From Verminephrobacter eiseniae EF01-2 (GTDB lineage: Bacteria; Pseudomonadota; Gammaproteobacteria; Burkholderiales; Burkholderiaceae_C): a stretch of 64,000 bases of DNA. The translations under genes and the position numbers were made by a program. Positions 33,001 to 42,321 of the stretch are shown here, piece after piece. The notes under the pieces are model-generated. The model was not told the origin of the DNA and ran no database searches. It worked only from the letters and a program-made list of their open reading frames with translations. The stretch spans positions 4,514,501 through 4,578,500 of the forward strand of contig NC_008786.1 in assembly GCF_000015565.1 (NCBI RefSeq), in the 5' to 3' direction. Each line of letters opens with the position of its first letter. The first letter of the stretch is position 1.

Positions 33001-36000
33001 GTCACCGGCTTCACGGCAGACAACATCGATTTCAGCAACGCCCATGTCACGCCCTATGGCCGCAACCGGATAGGAGCGCTGAACAGCTCAGCCGACGGCC
33101 GCACCTACACCATCACCTACACGGCAGAGCCGGACGTCGAGGATGCCACCAACACCATCAGCCTGCGCAACCTCCATACCATCCGTGACGCCACAGGCAA
33201 CGCCGTAGCGGTCAGCCCGACCAGCAACAACTTCGCGATCGACACCAAGGCTCCCGTTCCCATCAGCGCCACGTTTGACAAAACCCACCTTGCCGCCGGA
33301 GAAACCGCCACCGTCACCGTCATCTTCAACGAGATCGTCAACAACGTCACCGAAGATACCTTTCAAATCCCCAACGGTTCTGTGAGCAACCTGAGGCAGG
33401 ACACGACCGACGGCAGAATCTGGAGGGCCACCTTCACCCCCACGGCCAACCTGCAGAGCACCAGCAGCTCGATCAGCATCAATCTGGACGGCCTCAGGGA
33501 CAGCGCCGGCAACGTCAACAATGGCAGCCTGCCGTTCCGCGACTCCACCATCGTCATCGACACCAAGCGCCCCGAAGTCACGGTGGCGATCAGCGACGAG
33601 CGCCTGACCGCTGGCGAAACTGCCACCGTCACCTTCACCTTCAGCGAGCGCGTCACCGGCTTCGATCTCAACGACGTTCAGTACGACACCAGCAAAGGCA
33701 CGCTGGGCGCGCTGACGGCAGTGGGCACCGACGGCAAGGTCTGGACAGCCACCTACACGCCCCGGCCCAACACCGAGAGCGCCGACAACACCATCCGCGT
33801 GAACCTGGCCGGCGTCCAGGACGCGCAGGGCAACGCCGGAGCGGGCAGCGTCAGCAGCGGCAACTTCAGCATCGACACCAAGCGCCCCGAAGTCACGGTG
33901 ACGATCAGCGACAACCGCCTGGCCGCTGGCCAAACCGCCACCGTCACCTTCACCTTCAACGAGCGCGTCACCGGCTTCGATCTCAACGACGTTCAGTACG
34001 ACACCAGCAAAGGCACGCTGGGTGCGCTGACGGCAGTGGGCACCGACGGCAAGGTCTGGAGCGCCACCTACACGCCCCGCAGCGACATCGAGAGCGCCGA
34101 CAACACCATCCGCGTGAACCTCGCCGGCGTGCTGGACGCGCAGGGCAACGCCGGAACGGGCAGCGTCAGCAGCGGCAACTTCAGCATCGACACCAAGCGC
34201 CCCGAGGTCACGGTGACGATCAGCGACGAGCGCCTGAGCGCAGGAGAAACCGCCACCGTCACCTTCACCTTCAGAGAGAGCGTCACCGGCTTTGGCACCG
34301 AGGACATCCAGTACGACACCAGCAAAGGCACGCTGAGCGCTCTGACGGCGGTCGGCACCGACGGCAAGGTCTGGAGCGCCACCTACACGCCCCGGCCCAA
34401 CATCGAGAGCGCCGACAACACCATCCGCGTGAACCTCGCCGGCGTCCAGGACGCGCAGGGCAACGCCGGAACGGGCAGCGCCAGCAGCGGCAACTTCAGC
34501 ATCGACACCAAGCCGCCCGAAGTCACGGTGACGATCAGCGACGAGCGCCTGAGCGCTGGCCAAACCGCCACCGTCACCTTCACCTTCACCGAGCGCGTCA
34601 CCGGCTTTGGCACCGAGGACATCCAGTACGACACCAGCAAAGGCACGCTGGGCGCGCTGACGGCAGTCGGTACCGACGGCAAGGTCTGGAGCGCTACCTA
34701 CACGCCCCGCAGCGACATCGAGAGCGCCGAAAACACCATCCGCGTGAACCTCGCCGGCGTGCTGGACGCGCAGGGCAACGCCGGAACGGGCAGCGCCAGC
34801 AGCGGCAACTTCAGCATCGACACCAGGCCGCCCGAGGTCACGGTGACGATCAGCGACAACCGCCTGAGCGCTGGCCAAACCGCCACCGTCACCTTCACCT
34901 TCAACGAGCGCGTCACCGGCTTCGATCTCAACGACGTTCAATACGACACCAGCAAAGGCACGCTGGGCGCGCTGACGGCAGTGGGCACCGACGGCAAGGT
35001 CTGGACAGCCACCTACACGCCCCGGCCCGACACCGAGAGCGCCGACAACACCATCCGCGTGAACCTGGCCGGCGTGCTGGACGCGCAGGGCAACGCCGGA
35101 ACGGGCAGCGTCAGCAGCGGCAACTTCAGCATCGACACCAAGCCGCCCGAGGTCACGGTGACGATCAGCGACAACCGCCTGAGCGCTGGCCAAACCGCCA
35201 CCGTCACCTTCACCTTCAACGAGCGCGTCACCGGCTTCGATCTCAACGACGTTCAGTACGACACCAGCAAAGGCACGCTGGGTGCGCTGACGGCAGTCGG
35301 CACCGACGGCAAGGTCTGGACAGCCACCTACACGCCCCGGCCCGACATCGAGAGCGCCGACAACACCATCCGCGTGAACCTCAGCGGCGTCCTGGACGCG
35401 CAGGGCAACGCCGGAACGGGCAGCGTCAGCAGCGGCAACTTCAGCATCGACACCAAGCGCCCCGAGGTCACGGTGACGATCAGTGACAACCGCCTGAGCG
35501 CTGGCCAAACCGCCACCTTCACCTTCACCTTCAACGAGCGCGTCACCGGCTTCGATCTCAACGACGTTCAGTACGACACCAGCAAAGGCACGCTGGGCGC
35601 GCTGACGGCGGTGGGCACCGACGGCAAGGTCTGGAGCGCCACCTACACGCCCCGGCCCGACACCGAGAGCGCCGACAACACCATCCGCGTGAACCTCGCC
35701 GGCGTGCTGGACGCGCAGGGCAACGCCGGAACGGGCAGCGTCAGCAGCGGCAACTTCAGCATCGACACCAAGCGCCCCGAAGTCACGGTGACGATCAGCG
35801 ACAACCGCCTGAGCGCTGGCCAAACCGCCACCTTCACCTTCACCTTCAGCGAGCGCGTCACCGGCTTCGATCTCAACGACGTTCAGTACGACACCAGCAA
35901 AGGCACGCTGGGCGCTCTGACGGCAGTCGGCACCGACGGCAAGGTCTGGACAGCCACCTACACGCCCCGGCCCGACACCGAGAGCGCCGACAACACCATC

Positions 36001-39000
36001 CGCGTGAACCTGGCCGGCGTGCTGGACGCGCAGGGCAACGCCGGAACGGGCAGCGTCAGCAGCGGCAACTTCAGCATCGACACCAAACGCCCCGAAGTCA
36101 CGGTGACGATCAGCGACGAGCGCCTGAGCGCAGGAGAAACCGCCACCGTCACCTTCACCTTCAGAGAGAGCGTCACCGGCTTTGGCACCGAGGACATCCA
36201 GTACGACACCAGCAAAGGCACGCTGGGCGCGCTGACGGCAGTGGGCACCGACGGCAAGGTCTGGACAGCCACCTACACGCCCCGCAGCAACATCGAGAGC
36301 GCCGACAACACCATCCGCGTGAACCTGGCCGGCGTGCTGGACGCGCAGGGCAACGCCGGAACGGGCAGCGTCAGCAGCGGCAACTTCAGCATCGACACCA
36401 AGCGCCCCGAAGTCACGGTGACGATCAGCGACAACCGCCTGAGCGCTGGCCAAACCGCCACCTTCACCTTCACCTTCAGCGAGCGCGTCACCGGCTTCGA
36501 TCTCAACGACGTTCAGTACGACACCAGCAAAGGCACGCTGGGTGCGCTGACGGCAGTGGGCACCGACGGCAAGGTCTGGAGCGCCACCTACACGCCCCGC
36601 AGCGACATCGAGAGCGCCGACAACACCATCCGCGTGAACCTGGCCGGCGTGCTGGACGCGCAGGGCAACGCCGGAACGGGCAGCGTCAGCAGCGGCAACT
36701 TCAGCATCGACACCAAACCGCCCGAAGTCACGGTGACGATCAGCGACGAGCGCCTGAGCGCAGGAGAAACCGCCACCGTCACCTTCACCTTCACCGAGCG
36801 CGTCACCGGCTTTGGCACCGAGGACATCCAGTACGACACCAGCAAAGGCACGCTGAGCGCTCTAACGGCGGTCGGTACCGACGGCAAGGTCTGGAGCGCC
36901 ACCTACACGCCCCGGCCCAACATCGAGAGCGCCGACAACACCATCCGCGTGAACCTCGCCGGCGTCCAGGACGCGCAGGGCAACGCCGGAACGGGCAGCG
37001 CCAGCAGCGGCAACTTCAGCATCGACACCAAGCCGCCCGAAGTCACGGTGACGATCAGCGACGAGCGCCTCGCCGCTGGAGAAACCGCCACCGTCACCTT
37101 CACCTTCAACGAGCGCGTCACCGGCTTTGGCACCGAGGACATCCAGTACGACACCAGCAAAGGCACGCTGGGTGCGCTGACGGCAGTCGGCACCGACGGC
37201 AAGGTCTGGAGCACCACCTACACGCCCCGGCCCAACATCGAGAGCGCCGACAACACCATCCGCGTGAACCTCGCCGGCGTCCAGGACGCGCAGGGCAACG
37301 CCGGAACGGGCAGTGCCAGCAGCGGCAACTTCAGCATCGACACCAGGCCGCCCGAAGTCACGGTGACGATCAGCGACGAGCGCCTGAGCGCAGGAGAAAC
37401 CGCCACCGTCACCTTCACCTTCACCGAGCGCGTCACCGGCTTTGGCACCGAGGACATCCAGTACGACACCAGCAAAGGCACGCTGGGCGCTCTGACGGCG
37501 GTGGGCACCGACGGCAAGGTCTGGACAGCCACCTACACGCCCCGGCCCGACATCGAGAGCGCCGACAACACCATCCGCGTGAACCTCAGCGGCGTGCTGG
37601 ACGCGCAGGGCAACGCCGGGGTGGGCACCGGCACCAGCGGCAACTTCAGCATCGACACCAAGCGCCCCGAAGTCACGGTGACGATCAGCGACAACCGCCT
37701 GATCGCTGGCCAAACCGCCACCTTCACCTTCACCTTCAGCGAGCGCGTCACCGGCTTCGATCTCAACGACGTTCAGTACGACACCAGCAAAGGCACGCTG
37801 GGCGCTCTGACGGCGGTCGGCACCGACGGCAAGGTCTGGAGCGCCACCTACACGCCCCGGCCCAACATCGAGAGCGCCGACAACACCATCCGCGTGAACC
37901 TGGCCGGCGTCCTGGACGCGCAGGGCAACGCCGGAACGGGCAGCGTCAGCAGCGGCAACTTCAGCATCGACACCAAGCGCCCCGAAGTCACGGTGACGAT
38001 CAGCGACGAGCGCCTGAGCGCAGGAGAAACCGCCACCGTCACCTTCACCTTCAGAGAGAGCGTCACCGACTTTGGTAGCGAGGACATCCAGTACGACACC
38101 AGCAAAGGCACGCTGGGCGCTCTGACGGCAGTCGGCACCGACGGCAAGGTCTGGACAGCCACCTACACGCCCCGGCCCAACATCGAGAGCGCCGACAACA
38201 CCATCCGCGTGAACCTCGCCGGCGTGCTGGACGCGCAGGGCAACGCCGGAACGGGCAGCGCCAGCAGCGGCAACTTCAGCATCGACACCAGGCCGCCCGA
38301 GGTCACGGTGACGATCAGCGACGAGCGCCTGAGCGCAGGAGAAACCGCCACCGTCACCTTCACCTTCAGAGAGAGCGTCACCGGCTTTGGCACCGAGGAC
38401 ATCCAGTACGACACCAGCAAAGGCACGCTGAGCGCGCTGACGGCGGTCGGCACCGACGGCAAGGTCTGGAGCGCCACCTACACGCCCCGGCCCGACACCG
38501 AGAGCGCCGACAACACCATCCGCGTGAACCTCGCCGGCGTGCTGGACGCGCAGGGCAACGCCGGAACGGGCAGCGTCAGCAGCGGCAACTTCAGCATCGA
38601 CACCAAGCGCCCCGAAGTCACGGTGACGATCAGCGACAACCGCCTGAGCGCTGGCCAAACCGCCACCTTCACCTTCACCTTCAGCGAGCGCGTCACCGGC
38701 TTCGATCTCAACGACGTTCAGTACGACACCAGCAAAGGCACGCTGGGCGCGCTGACGGCAGTCGGCACCGACGGCAAGGTCTGGAGCGCCACCTACACGC
38801 CCCGCAGCGACACCGAGAGCGCCGACAACACCATCCGCGTGAACCTGGCAGGCGTCCAGGACGCGCAGGGCAACGCCGGAACGGGCAGCGCCAGCAGCGG
38901 CAACTTCAGCATCGACACCAAACGCCCCGAGGTCACGGTGGCGATCAGCGACGAGCGCCTGAGTGCGGGAGAAACCGCCACCGTCACCTTCACCTTCAGA

Positions 39001-41832
39001 GAGAGCGTCACCGGCTTCGATCTCAACGACGTTCAATACGACACCAGCAAAGGCACGCTGAGCGCTCTGACGGCGGTCGGTACCGACGGCAAGGTCTGGA
39101 GCGCCACCTACACGCCCCGGCCCAACATCGAGAGCGCCGACAACACCATCCGCGTGAACCTGGCCGGCGTCCAGGACGCGCAGGGCAACGCCGGAACGGG
39201 CAGCGTCAGCAGCGGCAACTTCAGCATCGACACCAGGCCGCCCGAGGTCACGGTGACGATCAGCGACGAGCGCCTGAGCGCTGGCCAAACCGCCACCGTC
39301 ACCTTCACCTTCAGCGAGCGCGTCACCGGCTTTGGCACCGAGGACATCCAGTACGACACCAGCAAAGGCACGCTGAGCGCTCTGACGGCGGTCGGTACCG
39401 ACGGCAAGGTCTGGAGCGCCACCTACACGCCCCGGCCCGACACCGAAAGCGCCACCAACACCATCCGCGTGAACCTCGCCGGCGTCCAGGACGCGCAGGG
39501 CAACGCCGGAACGGGCAGCGCCAGCAGCGGCAACTTCAGCATCGACACCAAGCGCCCCGAAGTCACGGTGACGATCAGCGACGAGCGCCTGAGTGCGGGA
39601 GAAACCGCCACCGTCACCTTCACCTTCAGCAAGAGCGTCACCGGCTTTGGCACCGAGGACATCCAGTACGACACCAGCAAAGGCACGCTGAGCGCGCTGA
39701 CGGCAGTCGGCACCGACGGCAAGGTCTGGAGCGCCACCTTCACGCCCCGGCCCGACACCGAGAGCGCCGACAACACCATCCGCGTGAACCTCGCCGGCGT
39801 CCTGGACGCGCAGGGCAACGCCGGAACGGGCAGCGGCAGCAGCGGCAACTTCAGCATCGACACCAGGCCGCCCGAGGTCACGGTGACGATCAGCGACAAC
39901 CGCCTGATCGCTGGCCAAACCGCCACCGTCACCTTCACTTTCAGAGAGAGCGTCACCGGCTTCGATCTCAACGACGTTCAGTACGACACCAGCAAAGGCA
40001 CGCTGGGCGCGCTGACGGCGGTGGGCACCGACGGCAAGGTCTGGAGCGCCACCTACACGCCCCGCAGCGACATCGAGAGCGCCGAAAACACCATCAGCGT
40101 GAACCTCGCCGGCGTCCGGGACGCGCTGGGCAACGCCGGGGTGGGCACCGGCACCAGCGGCAACTTCAGTATCGACACCAAGCCCCCCGAGGTCGCGGTG
40201 ACGATCAGCGACGAGCGCCTGAGCGCTGGCGAAAGCGCCACCGTCACCTTCACCTTCAGCGAGCGCGTCACCGGCTTCGATCTCGACGACGTTCAGTACG
40301 ACACCAGCAAAGGCACGCTGGGCGCTCTGACGCCGGTCGGCACCGACGGCAGGGTCTGGAGCGCCAGCTACACGCCCCGGCCCGGCATCGAGAGCGCCGA
40401 CAACGCCATCAGCGTGCGCCTCGCCGGCGTCCGGGACGCGCTCGGCAACGCCGGGGTGGGCACCGGCACCAGCGGCAACTTCACTATCGACACCAAGCCC
40501 CCCGAGGTCACGGTGACGATCAGCGATAACCGCCTCACCGCTGGCGAAAGCGCCACCGTCACCTTCACCTTCAGCGAGAGCGTCACCGGCTTCACGAAAG
40601 AGGCCATCGACCTGTCCCAGGCCAACGGCACGCTGGGCGAGCTGGTGCCGGTCGGCACCGACGGCAAGGTCTGGACAGCCACCTTCACGCCCACGGACAG
40701 ACTGGCGCGCACCACCAACCACCGGCTCACCCTGAACCTGACCAATGTCAGGGATGCCGCAGGCAACGCCCCGGCGGTGAACACTTACTCGTTCAACCAG
40801 TACACCGTAGACACCATGGTCTTTGCGCTCAGCAACGCCACGGTGAACCGCAACCAGTTGGTGTTGTTCTACAGCGATGAAACCGCGCTGGACCCGGACC
40901 AGACCCATAACGCGCCCAACGATGCGTTTGTGGTGCTGGTCGATGGCGTGCGCAACAACGTCACCGGCGTGGTCGTGGATGCAGCGGCCAAGACCGTCAC
41001 GCTGACGCTGGAGCGCGCGGTGAGCAATGGCCAGCAGGTGAGCGTCGCCTACAACGACCCCAGCACCGGCGACGACCGGCAAGCGGTGCAGGAAGCCGGC
41101 AGCGGCGACGACGCGGCCAGCTTCGCGGCCAGGCCGGTGACCAACCTCAGCCCGCGTGCGCCCGCGACGGGCACGACCGACGCCGACAGTCGTAAATCAT
41201 CCGAGGACTCTGACGGCGATACGGCGAATGCGCTGGACTCCGACTACGACAGTGTGCCCAACGCCCAGGAGGACCAGGCCCCCGGCCTGCTGCGCCCCGA
41301 TGGCTCGGCCGGCACGGATGGCGACGGCAACGGCGACGGTATCCGGGACAGCCAGCAGGTCGCCGTCGGCTCGACCCGCGACCTGACCCTGGTGGCCGGC
41401 AGCCAGGACGGCAAACTGATCCCCGACAGCAATGCGCGCATCAGCAAACTGGTGCGCAACGATGCCCCCGCCAGCCTGCCCAAGGGCATGGAGATGCCGA
41501 TCGGCCTGACGCAATTCAGGGTCGGCCTGTCCGAAGGACGCTACACCGAGAGCTTCAGCCTGTACGTAGACCCGGCGCTCGGCGTCAACGGCTATTGGGT
41601 CAAGGACAGCGCCGGCACCTGGGTGAACCTGGCCAGCGAACCCTACGGCGGCAAAATGAGCACCGAAGGCGGGCGCACGCGGCTGGACTTCCAGATCCAG
41701 GACGGCGGCCAGTACGACACCGACGGGCTGGCCGATGGCCACATCACCGCCCTTGGCGCGGCAGCGAAGATGCCGCTGTCCATCGTCGGGCAGGCGCCGC
41801 CCCAGGTCGAGTCGCATGGGTTTTGGTTCTGA
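29923..41832 (+). CDS. Giant Ig-repeat protein, 3,969 residues (paralog 3)
   Basis: About 34 bacterial Ig-like domains in tandem make a rod; the core unit reads PEVTVTISD-RL-AG-TATVTFTF, then VQYDTSKGTL, VGTDGKVW, NTIRVNLAGV and GNFSID. Domains 1-10 are diverse, and the next 22 are spaced exactly 105 residues. A final variant domain, the SWM-type domain (SNATVNRNQLVLFYSDE), the acidic linker DSDYDSVPNAQED and the shared C-terminal module ending HGFWF follow. No signal peptide, RTX repeat or sorting signal is visible. AAAGGAAAG precedes the ATG. A surface adhesin is the likely role, by analogy with other giant Ig-array proteins. Confidence 0.88.
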   Translation: MATTITIDRQYVKTGETAELKFTFTNPNYSLSLASLTVRTEASTDTTVAGGTVHSLVNRGVINGQRVYTATFTPTANLNYSFYRIAYDVAGDADDAFSDYFAVDTVRPTIESASIAKSDLRLGEKTTITITFSEPLTYSSFTLADLQVDAGKGTLSNLRRVHSDTVASATWQVDLQAPTTRPASGLDGNQIRINLAGITDKAGNTGENSVVNGVATSWTNLPTVSYNIDNGVPPMVAITGQPATTIKGGDSFTVTFTFNERVTGFDLDDVQYDTSKGTLSALTAVGTDGRVWTATYTPRPNIESAENTISVNLAGVRDATDNAGVGTGSSGNFSIDTKPPEVAVTISDERLTAGESATVTFTFSERVTGFDLNDVQYDTSKGTLSALTAVGTDGKVWSATYTPRPDIESAENTIRVNLAGVQDAQGNAGVGTGSSGNFVIDTRPPVVDGRPSIVSVVGPTSIVLEDTDVTITFTFSEAVTGFTLANINLDNSSASPYITYSPKEPVSADGGRTWTITYRAAPRTTDSTNTVSIRNLDGVRDLAGNLAVPNSSASTDNYEVDTEDPDPISATFDKTHLAAGETATVTVTFNEIVNNVTEDSFQIPNGSVSNLRQDTTDGRIWRVTFTPTANLQSASSLISINLNDLRDSAGNVSSGRKSFYDSTIVIDTKRPEVTVVISDNRLTAGETATVTFTFSERVTGFDLNDVQYDTSKGTLGALTAVGTDGKVWTATYTPRPNIESADNTIRVNLAGVQDAQGNAGEGSVSSGNFSIDTRPPEVDRPPEVTVTISDNRLTAGESATVTFTFSKSVTGFTKDDIDLTLANGTLGDLVPVGTDGKVWSATFTPRPDTESADNTIRVNLAGVLDAQGNAGVGTGTSGNFTIDTKRPEVAVAISDERLTAGETATVTFTFTERVTGFDLNDVQYDTSKGTLGALTAVGTDGKVWSATYTPRPDTESATNTIRVNLAGVLDALGNAGVGTGSSGNFVIDTRPTVVDRPPSATIAVTPNPVTNSNDRLVTVTITFDEAVTGFTADNIDFSNAHVTPYGRNRIGALNSSADGRTYTITYTAEPDVEDATNTISLRNLHTIRDATGNAVAVSPTSNNFAIDTKAPVPISATFDKTHLAAGETATVTVIFNEIVNNVTEDTFQIPNGSVSNLRQDTTDGRIWRATFTPTANLQSTSSSISINLDGLRDSAGNVNNGSLPFRDSTIVIDTKRPEVTVAISDERLTAGETATVTFTFSERVTGFDLNDVQYDTSKGTLGALTAVGTDGKVWTATYTPRPNTESADNTIRVNLAGVQDAQGNAGAGSVSSGNFSIDTKRPEVTVTISDNRLAAGQTATVTFTFNERVTGFDLNDVQYDTSKGTLGALTAVGTDGKVWSATYTPRSDIESADNTIRVNLAGVLDAQGNAGTGSVSSGNFSIDTKRPEVTVTISDERLSAGETATVTFTFRESVTGFGTEDIQYDTSKGTLSALTAVGTDGKVWSATYTPRPNIESADNTIRVNLAGVQDAQGNAGTGSASSGNFSIDTKPPEVTVTISDERLSAGQTATVTFTFTERVTGFGTEDIQYDTSKGTLGALTAVGTDGKVWSATYTPRSDIESAENTIRVNLAGVLDAQGNAGTGSASSGNFSIDTRPPEVTVTISDNRLSAGQTATVTFTFNERVTGFDLNDVQYDTSKGTLGALTAVGTDGKVWTATYTPRPDTESADNTIRVNLAGVLDAQGNAGTGSVSSGNFSIDTKPPEVTVTISDNRLSAGQTATVTFTFNERVTGFDLNDVQYDTSKGTLGALTAVGTDGKVWTATYTPRPDIESADNTIRVNLSGVLDAQGNAGTGSVSSGNFSIDTKRPEVTVTISDNRLSAGQTATFTFTFNERVTGFDLNDVQYDTSKGTLGALTAVGTDGKVWSATYTPRPDTESADNTIRVNLAGVLDAQGNAGTGSVSSGNFSIDTKRPEVTVTISDNRLSAGQTATFTFTFSERVTGFDLNDVQYDTSKGTLGALTAVGTDGKVWTATYTPRPDTESADNTIRVNLAGVLDAQGNAGTGSVSSGNFSIDTKRPEVTVTISDERLSAGETATVTFTFRESVTGFGTEDIQYDTSKGTLGALTAVGTDGKVWTATYTPRSNIESADNTIRVNLAGVLDAQGNAGTGSVSSGNFSIDTKRPEVTVTISDNRLSAGQTATFTFTFSERVTGFDLNDVQYDTSKGTLGALTAVGTDGKVWSATYTPRSDIESADNTIRVNLAGVLDAQGNAGTGSVSSGNFSIDTKPPEVTVTISDERLSAGETATVTFTFTERVTGFGTEDIQYDTSKGTLSALTAVGTDGKVWSATYTPRPNIESADNTIRVNLAGVQDAQGNAGTGSASSGNFSIDTKPPEVTVTISDERLAAGETATVTFTFNERVTGFGTEDIQYDTSKGTLGALTAVGTDGKVWSTTYTPRPNIESADNTIRVNLAGVQDAQGNAGTGSASSGNFSIDTRPPEVTVTISDERLSAGETATVTFTFTERVTGFGTEDIQYDTSKGTLGALTAVGTDGKVWTATYTPRPDIESADNTIRVNLSGVLDAQGNAGVGTGTSGNFSIDTKRPEVTVTISDNRLIAGQTATFTFTFSERVTGFDLNDVQYDTSKGTLGALTAVGTDGKVWSATYTPRPNIESADNTIRVNLAGVLDAQGNAGTGSVSSGNFSIDTKRPEVTVTISDERLSAGETATVTFTFRESVTDFGSEDIQYDTSKGTLGALTAVGTDGKVWTATYTPRPNIESADNTIRVNLAGVLDAQGNAGTGSASSGNFSIDTRPPEVTVTISDERLSAGETATVTFTFRESVTGFGTEDIQYDTSKGTLSALTAVGTDGKVWSATYTPRPDTESADNTIRVNLAGVLDAQGNAGTGSVSSGNFSIDTKRPEVTVTISDNRLSAGQTATFTFTFSERVTGFDLNDVQYDTSKGTLGALTAVGTDGKVWSATYTPRSDTESADNTIRVNLAGVQDAQGNAGTGSASSGNFSIDTKRPEVTVAISDERLSAGETATVTFTFRESVTGFDLNDVQYDTSKGTLSALTAVGTDGKVWSATYTPRPNIESADNTIRVNLAGVQDAQGNAGTGSVSSGNFSIDTRPPEVTVTISDERLSAGQTATVTFTFSERVTGFGTEDIQYDTSKGTLSALTAVGTDGKVWSATYTPRPDTESATNTIRVNLAGVQDAQGNAGTGSASSGNFSIDTKRPEVTVTISDERLSAGETATVTFTFSKSVTGFGTEDIQYDTSKGTLSALTAVGTDGKVWSATFTPRPDTESADNTIRVNLAGVLDAQGNAGTGSGSSGNFSIDTRPPEVTVTISDNRLIAGQTATVTFTFRESVTGFDLNDVQYDTSKGTLGALTAVGTDGKVWSATYTPRSDIESAENTISVNLAGVRDALGNAGVGTGTSGNFSIDTKPPEVAVTISDERLSAGESATVTFTFSERVTGFDLDDVQYDTSKGTLGALTPVGTDGRVWSASYTPRPGIESADNAISVRLAGVRDALGNAGVGTGTSGNFTIDTKPPEVTVTISDNRLTAGESATVTFTFSESVTGFTKEAIDLSQANGTLGELVPVGTDGKVWTATFTPTDRLARTTNHRLTLNLTNVRDAAGNAPAVNTYSFNQYTVDTMVFALSNATVNRNQLVLFYSDETALDPDQTHNAPNDAFVVLVDGVRNNVTGVVVDAAAKTVTLTLERAVSNGQQVSVAYNDPSTGDDRQAVQEAGSGDDAASFAARPVTNLSPRAPATGTTDADSRKSSEDSDGDTANALDSDYDSVPNAQEDQAPGLLRPDGSAGTDGDGNGDGIRDSQQVAVGSTRDLTLVAGSQDGKLIPDSNARISKLVRNDAPASLPKGMEMPIGLTQFRVGLSEGRYTESFSLYVDPALGVNGYWVKDSAGTWVNLASEPYGGKMSTEGGRTRLDFQIQDGGQYDTDGLADGHITALGAAAKMPLSIVGQAPPQVESHGFWF
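33571..40500 (+). repeat. 22 consecutive 315-bp repeats within the giant Ig gene
   Basis: Each unit encodes 105 residues and the period is exact across the block, with very high nucleotide identity. Variation is confined to a few short alternating cassettes, such as FDLNDVQYD versus FGTEDIQYD, PRPDTES versus PRSDIES, and TGSVSS versus TGSASS. They occur in mixed combinations, as expected from recombination between units. Confidence 0.95.
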
Positions 41833-41833
41833 G

Positions 41834-41923
41834 TGTCGCGCCACCGGTCATCTGTTTGTCTGCGCTGGCTGTCTGCGCTGGCCATCGAAGCGCAGCCTGC
41901 GACATCTGATCGGTGACGCGACA
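41834..41923. mobile_element. MITE-like hairpin element, copy J (deleted, inverted)
   Basis: A 90-bp copy in opposite orientation to copy I, starting 1 base after the TGA of the giant gene. The right flank CCAAGGCTCTGG matches that of copy I (CTAAGGCTCTGG). Confidence 0.85.
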
Positions 41924-42044
41924 CCAAGGCTCTGGCACCCTGCCGTTGCCTGATTCCATGTCTGAATCGAACGCGAAGGCGCGGCGCAGACAGCACTTTT
42001 GCGCAAGCCCTGACCTGCGACACCCCCCCCGGGCAGCAAGCGCC

Positions 42045-42247
42045 GGGATGATGGGCTGCCAATACGCTATATTCTGGCGCAGTGAAATTTGTTTCACGGT
42101 TGTCAGCGGTGCAAGTCGTTGTTACGCCCCGCCGGGTGGGCAACGGGCATCGCCGACACCCTCGTTCGCCATGGCCCTGGCCGCAAGCGGCGAACGAAAC
42201 CCGATCAAGCCCTTGCATCCATCCCTTCCGTCCAAAGGAGAGGCACC
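42045..42247 (+). promoter_or_regulatory. Conserved 5' leader of Ig-repeat gene 4
   Basis: A perfect hairpin GTGAAA-TTTG-TTTCAC lies at 42082-42097, just after CGCTATATTC. A second hairpin has arms CGTTCGCC (42163-42170) and GGCGAACG (42189-42196) around the GGCCCTGGCC core. The uORF ribosome site AAAGGAGAG follows. Confidence 0.65.
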
Positions 42248-42292
42248 GTGACCGCCACCCTCCTGCCTACATTCAAGCGCGCATCAGCGTAA
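42248..42292 (+). CDS. Leader peptide (uORF) of Ig-repeat gene 4
   Basis: GTG start, 14 codons, MTATLLPTFKRASA, ending at the TAA after a single degenerate octamer (GCGCATCAGCG). The stop is 29 bases before the main ATG, the in-phase state of the switch seen in the longer tracts. Confidence 0.5.
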   Translation: MTATLLPTFKRASA

Positions 42293-42321
42293 TCCTCGCC
42301 CCACTGTGAAAGGACAGCACC

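Noticed and set aside
30049..41082. Three very long antisense ORFs (998, 1121 and 1406 codons) opposite the giant Ig gene
   Set aside because: They arise because the 315-bp unit is a multiple of 3 and its antisense frame happens to lack stops. The translations are repetitive and low in hydrophobic periodicity, and no start sites are convincing.
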